DNA from: Mactromeris polynyma
Taxonomy: Eukaryota; Mollusca; Bivalvia; Venerida; Mactridae
NCBI GenBank assembly: GCA_032209605.1
Contig: JASFXZ010000027.1
Coordinates: 10,187,372 to 10,251,371, forward strand
Length of the DNA: 64,000 bases
Direction of reading: 5' to 3'
Below, in pieces: positions 57,126-64,000 of the stretch. The notes beneath the pieces were generated by a model. It ran no database searches. It worked only from the letters and a program-made list of their open reading frames with translations, and had not been told where the DNA came from. The position numbers were made by a program, and so were the translations under genes. Each line of letters begins with the position of its first letter. Position 1 is the first letter of the stretch.

Positions 57126-58687
57126 CTGAAACGAAAAAGAAAGTGTGCACTTGGTAAGAGGGAATTTTTTTATACTTATAGAAGCAAAATATTGGCAAAT
57201 TTGGTATCAAAATGTGCAAAAATGTATTGGCAACACGATGTTTTACTTTTAAGTGAAATTTGATAATTATCAGAACATTGTTTTACGTGTGAATAACGTA
57301 GGGGTGAAAAGTAAAAGTTGCAGATTTGTAATGTTTTGTAACTGCTTTTTTGCCTTCGAATATTTGTCAAGTTACGTGACAATTAATCAGTATCTGTTGT
57401 GGCCTCCTCGTCTACGGATCAACGCAAGTATTCTAGATCGCATGGACCTGACGTAACGTCTTATGACGTCGGCGGGAATGGCGTTCCATTCATGAACTAA
57501 GGCTGCACACAAGTCATTGATATTGTTGATAACATGGTTTTTCCTTGCTCTCCGACCAAGCAAATCCCATAAATGTTCAATGGGATTCATGTCCGGAGAG
57601 CAAGCCGGCCAAGGTAAGACGTTAACGTTATTTCTAGCGAGATAATTCCTGGTAAGTATAGCAGTATGTGGCCTTGCGTTATCATGCATTAAACAACCGA
57701 GGTTCTGTTGTAGGAAAGGAATAACAACTGGGCGTAAAACTTGGTCAACATAACCTTGGGCATTTAAATTACCATGAATAACAACAAGGTCTGTTTTCCT
57801 ACCCCCATAATACCTCCCCAGACCATTACACTACCCCCTCCAAAACGATCTCGCTCTAATAAACAGTTCTGGTCAAAACGTTCCCCATTACGTCTAAATA
57901 CCCGAACTCTACCGTCAGCAGTGCTAAGTTTAAATCGCGACTCATCACTAAAGAGCACCCTAGACCACATGGCACGATTCCAACGGAGATGACGGCAGGC
58001 CCAGACCAGTCTGAGAGCACGATGTCTGTTATTAAGGATCTGGCCTACATAAGGCCTCCTAGCCCTTAACGGGTTTGCATTGGCCCGCAGTCGGTTTAGA
58101 ACCGTATCCCTACATACGCCAAGCTCTCGCGCAGTGCTTGTAGCGGTTTTGAACCGATGACGTAAGTGCGTCAACGTCATATGTCTATCCTGACGTGCCG
58201 TTGTCACCTTCGGTCTACCGGATCGTGGACGATCTCTAACGCTTCCATTCTGATGGTAACGTCGTCGGAGTTTTATTATGGTATTTCTATGGCGGTTAAA
58301 CTGCCTAGCGACGTCAGCAACGCTGACGCCGGCTGCGAGTTGCAGAAGTGCCTGAATTCGTTCGTTTTCTTGAAGCCGTGGCATCTTGTTTACGAGTGAA
58401 ATTCAAAAGTGAACTGTGATTTATTATTGCATAACAAGTAAAGATATCGGTCATGGTCAACCTGTACCTGTACACACGTTGCACGGGTAGCACGAGCGAA
58501 AAGTTGCATAATAGCCTGCTGTCAATTTGAAAGCCGTCTATGCGCTTAAATATAGGAATATAGGGTAAATGGGTGCAATGTGTAAAGGGTTATTTTCTTC
58601 ACTCATGATGATAAATTCGTATATCTAAACTTTGTAACAAAAAAGTTATGCCCAATATAAAAGTGCACACTTTCTTTTTCGTGTTAG
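57126..58687 (-). mobile_element. Tc1-3, copy B
   Basis: Same ends and TA duplication as 15577-17130. An 8 bp tandem duplication (GGAATATA-type, near 58556) makes it longer. Confidence 0.92.
57387..58384 (-). pseudogene. Tc1-3 transposase, copy B
   Basis: Same single frameshift in the G run after GGIMG. Nearly all other residues are as in copy A (HLRWNRAMW here, HIRWNRAMW there). Confidence 0.92.
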
Positions 58688-58965
58688 TATACATTCAACA
58701 AACAACAATAACAACAAAGAAACAACAACACCAATCAGTAACAACATTATAAAAACATCAAACGTTAACAATACCAATAACAGCACCACTACCAGGGGTG
58801 CTCAGGAGCTCTCACGTCCCCTGGGCCCTGTCAAGAGCACTGGAGCTAGGGTGAATAGGACTCCGGGTAAATTAAGATCAGGCAGGAGGCTGTCAATGAT
58901 ACCGACTCAGTCTCCTCGCCGCAAACAATACCAGGAGACAAGACGTAGATACATCAGACTCGGTT

Positions 58966-60016
58966 ATGTGTAGTGGACTAAATATAATATCCTACAATGC
59001 CAATTCTCTTAATGGCTCAAAATTGACTGAAATAAAACTTTTGATAGATAAAAATCCACATATAGACATTTTATGTATCCAGGAAACCTGCCGATGTCAT
59101 GGGTTCGGCCACCGGGCCAGTAAATGCAAAAAAAGTCAGATATGCTCCAGGTGTTAGGGGGGGCATAGACCTGTAGACTGCAGGGAAGGTTACTGCAAGT
59201 GCCCTAACTGCGGTGATAGTCATCCGGCCTGGTTCCCGGTATGTCCTCTCTACATTAAAGCACAGTGCGCCACCATGGCAATGAGGAGAGAGGGCATCTC
59301 GTGGGCTAGGGCGGTTGACTCCGTTTCACGAGCTGAGAAGGCATACCTTGCAGCTCAAAGAGGGGGGACAGCCGCGGCCACCCAAGCCCGATAAACGTCT
59401 CGACGACTGGGACTCCTCCATCAAAATCAACACCCGTAATATCAACTCCTCCCAACCCTATATCTCCAGGGGGGTGGATCACGGTGGGAGTCAAAAGGTC
59501 GTCGAGTCCCAACAAAGAATCAAATATAGAGGTGTCCGGGGCTGTCCCTGCCTTACGGATTTCCTCCACGCCACGGGAGTCCTCAGAGCCCTCTCCGACA
59601 AAGACAATAAAATAATTCACTTAAACATTCAAGAACTATCAAATATAACAGAAAAGCTCATTTTAGACAAATCACGACCAACAAACAACAATAACAACAA
59701 AGAAACAACAACACCAATCAGTAACAACATTATAACAACATCAAATCCACATAATAATTTTATTTAATTTTAAATCTGTAAATATAGTATTATAATATAG
59801 AAAACTGCTAGAAATCTATTCTTATGTTATTATAATTTTTTAAAAATAATATTTATATAAATAGACATACAGATTTTATTATGTGATATAGACACACGCA
59901 CAGACATTCACTATAGTCATTATTTTAAAAATAGAATTGTCAATGATACTTGATTAACATAGTGAATGCTCGCCCATATGGGATATCCCGGTGGCGAGGG
60001 TAAATAAACTCAAATC
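58966..60016 (+). pseudogene. Scrambled LINE-A 3' half, copy B
   Basis: Same junction series as 17409-18460: ORF2 start, zinc-knuckle part of ORF1, and the last 270 bp of the LINE tail ending AAATCC at 60016. Confidence 0.8.
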
Positions 60017-60029
60017 CTCATAATAATGT

Positions 60030-60104
60030 TAATAGTTATTAATCAAAACTTTCTTTGAATTATGCCAAAAATAGAATTTAAAGAATGTTTTGATTAATAA
60101 CTAT
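60030..60104. repeat. 31 bp inverted repeat, copy B
   Basis: Duplicate of 18474-18548. Confidence 0.8.
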
Positions 60105-60477
60105 TAAAATTATTTACACTATATACTAAAATTTATAAATATCTTTCCTCAAAAACAAGGAGTAATTTTGTCTGCCAAACTGTCTGTTAAAATGTAAAAA
60201 ACAATAACAGGTGTGAACCAGTAAGAAAACAATAACACAGTTGACCAGTGACACTAGGCCCCTTGTGTAAAAGTGTCAGTGACATAAATAAACAGTATAC
60301 TTTAAAAAAAAAACTAACTGTTAAAAACATAAAAAATTTAAGCAGCCTTTATTCATAAAATAGTAAACCTATAAGTATTTATTTATTTATTTATTTATAG
60401 CATCACAAAGTATAAAAACAATAACAGGTAAAAATATTCTGCCCAAAACTATCAATACCTTAATAAAGAAAACTAAA

Positions 60478-61170
60478 ATGGCAAATATGGCAAACAATTC
60501 TAGTACGCCAATGAGGAAAAGAAAAAGGGGAGATCTGTCAATAGACAGTAATGATACATCACCCATTAGGAAGATGCCTCATTCGGAGGTCAAACAAAAT
60601 CCCATATATATCTTAATTCATTTATGTATAATAGGACTTGTCACCAAGAATGTCAAGGACATTCAAAACAAATTTGTATCATATATTGGATCAGACTTCT
60701 GCATTACGAAGTCTGTAAAAAAACTAGTTTTCATGGTCAGATCTGACCAAATTAAGAAAAGTTTCATGTTTACATTGGGGAACAAGGACACCAATGTAAA
60801 GATGGTTAACAAACTAGCAAAAGGAGTACTGGCCATCCCAGGAAACTTAACTTATGAACAATTTAAAACGCAACTTATGAAAAAGAAAACCATAATATAC
60901 ATCAGTAAGGGGACTGAAACCCAAAACAGGAAAAAAACATTCAATAATACAGTGGTGGTAACTTTCTCCTCGGATAAAGCCCCAGCAACTGTGTTAAACC
61001 ATAAAGTTGAACCGGCACTTAGAGCCATTATTAGATGCAAAATGCCAAAAATATGGCCATGTTACAAAAAAATGTAGGAATACGGTAATTTGCCCCCACT
61101 GTGCAGGTAACCACAATCACCACGAATGTACTGCAAATTTTAAAAAATGTGCTAACTGTAAAAAATCATA
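60478..61170 (+). pseudogene. LINE-B ORF1, copy B
   Basis: Same 199-residue first frame and the same shift before the zinc knuckles as in copy A; HLCIIGL replaces HLSIIGL. Confidence 0.75.
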
Positions 61171-61890
61171 GTGCCGCTTATAAAGGGTGCAAAAGTTTCA
61201 AAGAGTATCAATCAAAAATAAACAAAACAAACAAATTAGCCACTGTAAATTACCCATTGCTGCCTGCCATCCAACTAAAAATAAAGAACAAACAAAAACT
61301 AACTTAACCAAACAAATCGACCAATTAGCCCCGACTCTAGTTGGCAAAACAGAAAGTGAAATTAAATCCCTTCTTATGGATTTCATGGACAAAAATAACA
61401 ATAGCCAAAATCAAAATAAGAAAAAGGATAATACATTCTTTTCTTTATTAACATACTCGGCACGTACGTGCCTTTGGTTATATAACACAAAACAGCACAA
61501 AGACAGTCAATGCATACATACAATCATACACACAAAAATAATAATGTTAAAACAATTAAAAGAGTAGAAAAAACAAAGGATCAGGAAATAGCGCCAAATG
61601 TTTCGGAGAAAATTCCCGAAGTAAACAATGATGCTACTAGAAAAGCATTCATTTCGGCCAAAAATGCATCCTCAATTCAACAACCTGGTTCTGTGATTAA
61701 CAAAGTACATGCCCGAGTCAAAAAATACAGCTATGCAAGCGCAGTAAAAAATCTAGAACCAAAATCTGACTATAAGATTGACGGGGTGCTCACATCCCTA
61801 AAATAAAATGGAAGAATCTAGGAATAAGTAAAAATAACCCCCGACATTTAAAATGGTTGATAAACCTACCAAATAAAAAGACACTAAATA

Positions 61891-64000
61891 ACCTCAGTGT
61901 CATGTCATGGAATGCCGGAGGATTAAGATCAATTGAAAATAAAACAAAGGGAAACCAACTACAGAATTTACTCATAAATTCACCACAAGAAGTTGACATC
62001 ATATGCATACAAGAAACACACTACACAGCAAAAAGCGCACCACTAAAACTGACAGGGTACCAAGAACCCATTAATTGTCCGAGAAAAAATGACACAGTAG
62101 GATATGGGGGGTTATGCATATACATCCGTACAGGAATCCCATTCTCATATAACAGACAGAACAATGCGACCGATATAGAACAACAATCAGTGACTATACA
62201 CGGATCCCATTCACTACATTCAACTTTCGCAAAGTTAATGCAAAAAATGATTAAAACAAGATTATGTAACTATTTAGAAGAAAATAATTTAATATCTGAT
62301 GTCCAATCAGGTTGTCGATCATTCCATCAGGTTGTCGATCATTCCATTCATGTGAAGATAATTTGGTCCGACTAGAAGCCGATTGCAGAAGGGCTCAACT
62401 CGGCAATAAATATCTAGTAGCTACATTTCTAGATCTTAGTAATGCATTTGACAAATTATGGAATGGGGGGGCTCTTAAATACATGAATGAAATTGGGATC
62501 TAGGGTAGAATGCTAAAATGGTTAGCAACATTCAAGTACAAGAAAAATTCAAGTAAGATGGAATGGTCACAATTCAGAAATTGTAGAATTAATAAATGGG
62601 TGTCCACAGGGGAGTGTACTGTCACCAATAATATTCAGCATTTTCATGAATACACTACACGACACCATCAAAACACACAATGAATCAATGCAGATACCGC
62701 AAAATCACACACAACTATCACATTTTGTAGATGACTCGGCGACATGGGTCGTATCGAGCTCACCAGAGATAGCAATAGAACGCACACAGCAAACACTGGA
62801 CTGTATAGAAAATTGGAGTAAAAAATATGGATTTACAATTAACCCAGCAAAAACACAAGTACTGATCATACAAAGAAAATCAGTACAACCACCAGAAAGA
62901 AAAATAGACTTTCTAAAACTAACCATAAATAATCAACAACTAGCATACAACAAAACAGCTAAATTCCTCGGTATGACATTTGACAAGACATTATCATGGA
63001 ATGAACACATATTAACACTAATACAACGATGTGAAAAAGACTACCAACTGCTCAGAGCTATTCAGGGTAATACTTGGGGAACAGGAAATAGTGCCTACAC
63101 AATGTGTATAATGCATTAATATTGGGGAAAATAAATTATGCCTCCATAGCATATGCATCAGCAGCAAATCACCTACTAAACAAACTCCAAAGAGTCAAAA
63201 ACAAAGCCTTAAAACTAGTTACAGGCACATACAGATACACACATACAGAAGCACTATTAGTAGAATGTGCTGAAATACCTTTAGCTCTGCACAGAGAACA
63301 AAATATGCTGAAATATTGGGCACGATCAAGTAGATTAGGTGAAAATCTACCAATAAATGATAAAGTAACAGAAGACCTACTATATGTGCATAAAAACGCA
63401 ATAACAAAAACATATCAATCACACTACCATATGTACAGCAAGTTCAAATCTATGTCAAGAAACATAACCTACAAAACCTGAAAGTCACAACACCTACATA
63501 TAATAATACACCCGATATAGATAACAATGAACCTGACCTTGAACTACTAAAAACCGCATCAAAAACGTACACCAACGAATACAATGCACGGATAGTAAAT
63601 CAACACATCACAAACAGCTTGCAAAGTATCACAAACTATTCACAGATGGTAGCAAAGATGATAAGTCAGATCACACTGGTGTAGGAATGGCAGTTTTCTC
63701 ACCACAAGACACAGTAGTCTCAGATAAAGGACTTAAACTACCACAATCTGTATCCATATACGCTTGTGAATTAATAGGAATTAAATATGCATTACAATGG
63801 ATACACTTCATCAAATCAAAAACCAAAAAAAACAATAATATTAGTCTGGGTACCAAGTCATATAGGGATTCAAGGAAATGAACTAGCTGATAAAAAAGCT
63901 AAAAATCATGTGCAGAGGGTGATGAAATGACATTGAACATTAGTCTGTCTGAAGCTTATAGTGTCATTAAATCCAAGATTAAACAACACTTCAGATGTCT
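61891..64000 (+). pseudogene. LINE-B ORF2, copy B, partial
   Basis: APE start, RT and partial RNase H pieces as in 20334-22444. RNase H still shows FTDGSKDD and GNELADKKAK; the Cys/His C-terminus lies beyond the window. Confidence 0.8.

Larger units (their letters stand above)
55338..60016 (+). mobile_element. LINE-A0, copy B
   Basis: Duplicate of 13793-18460 with the same Tc1-3 insertion and the same scrambled 3' half. Confidence 0.85.
43229..64000. repeat. Copy B of the ~43 kb near-identical duplication
   Basis: This is the second copy of 1-22444, in the same orientation and with the same nested elements in the same order. Unlike copy A it is joined on its left to the 5' part of LINE-A2 (37121-43228), so that LINE can be followed from its 5' UTR to its 3' tail. 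It lacks the 1689 bp LINE tail insertion and so shows the empty target site at 55112-55118. The copy continues beyond the right edge. Confidence 0.95.
60109..64000 (+). mobile_element. LINE-B, copy B, cut by the window edge
   Basis: Duplicate of 18553-22444. ORF1 starts at 60478 and ORF2 remains begin near 61891 (SVMSWNAGGLRS). The RT FVDDSATW motif is near 62722. The 20 bp tandem duplication and the APE-RT deletion are shared with copy A, so both predate the duplication. Confidence 0.8.

Overview
This is eukaryotic, AT-rich DNA made mostly of nested transposable elements around one intact host gene, a replication-dependent histone H2A. The H2A sequence, the 3' histone stem-loop without a poly(A) signal, the two-ORF gag/APE-RT-RNase H LINEs and the DD34E Tc1-like transposons suggest an invertebrate, most likely a bivalve mollusc or another lophotrochozoan. 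No species can be named from the sequence.

Layout. Positions 1-22444 (copy A) and 43229-64000 (copy B) are the same sequence twice, nearly identical, about 43.2 kb apart (41.55 kb after 13.6 kb). Both ends run off the window, so this is a tandem duplication or two haplotypes joined in assembly. Copy A/B order: a LINE-A2 3' part broken by a LINE-C fragment carrying Tc1-1; Tc1-2 with a LINE-C copy inside it; a LINE-D 3' end; a LINE-A 3' tail split by an unknown 2.45 kb segment; a histone-type promoter fragment; LINE-A0 with gag broken by Tc1-3 and a scrambled 3' half; and a decayed LINE-B. Between the copies lie a LINE-A tail plus mariner fragment (23.1-24.5 kb), histone locus DNA (24.56-28.05 kb), LINE-A1, the most complete LINE (28.05-35.49 kb), a solo LINE-A tail (35.7-37.07 kb) and LINE-A2 (from 37.12 kb), which holds Tc1-4 and runs into copy B.

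How it fits together. LINE-A has ORF1 (RRM-like region, three zinc knuckles) overlapping ORF2 (APE endonuclease, RT, RNase H, Cys/His C-terminus) by 8 nt, and a 3' tail of about 1.8 kb made of conserved hairpins that are kept by paired changes between copies. One tail fragment (1689 bp, 7-bp target duplication) is present in copy A and absent at the matching site in copy B. It lies about 11 nt behind the TATA box of a promoter with E2F-like, CCAAT and TATA elements. LINE-A1 lies 13-15 nt behind the TATA box of a second copy of that promoter. Upstream of H2A is an array of five hairpins with the same stem and loop lengths as histone mRNA 3' stem-loops. These three items are the main candidates for something undescribed.
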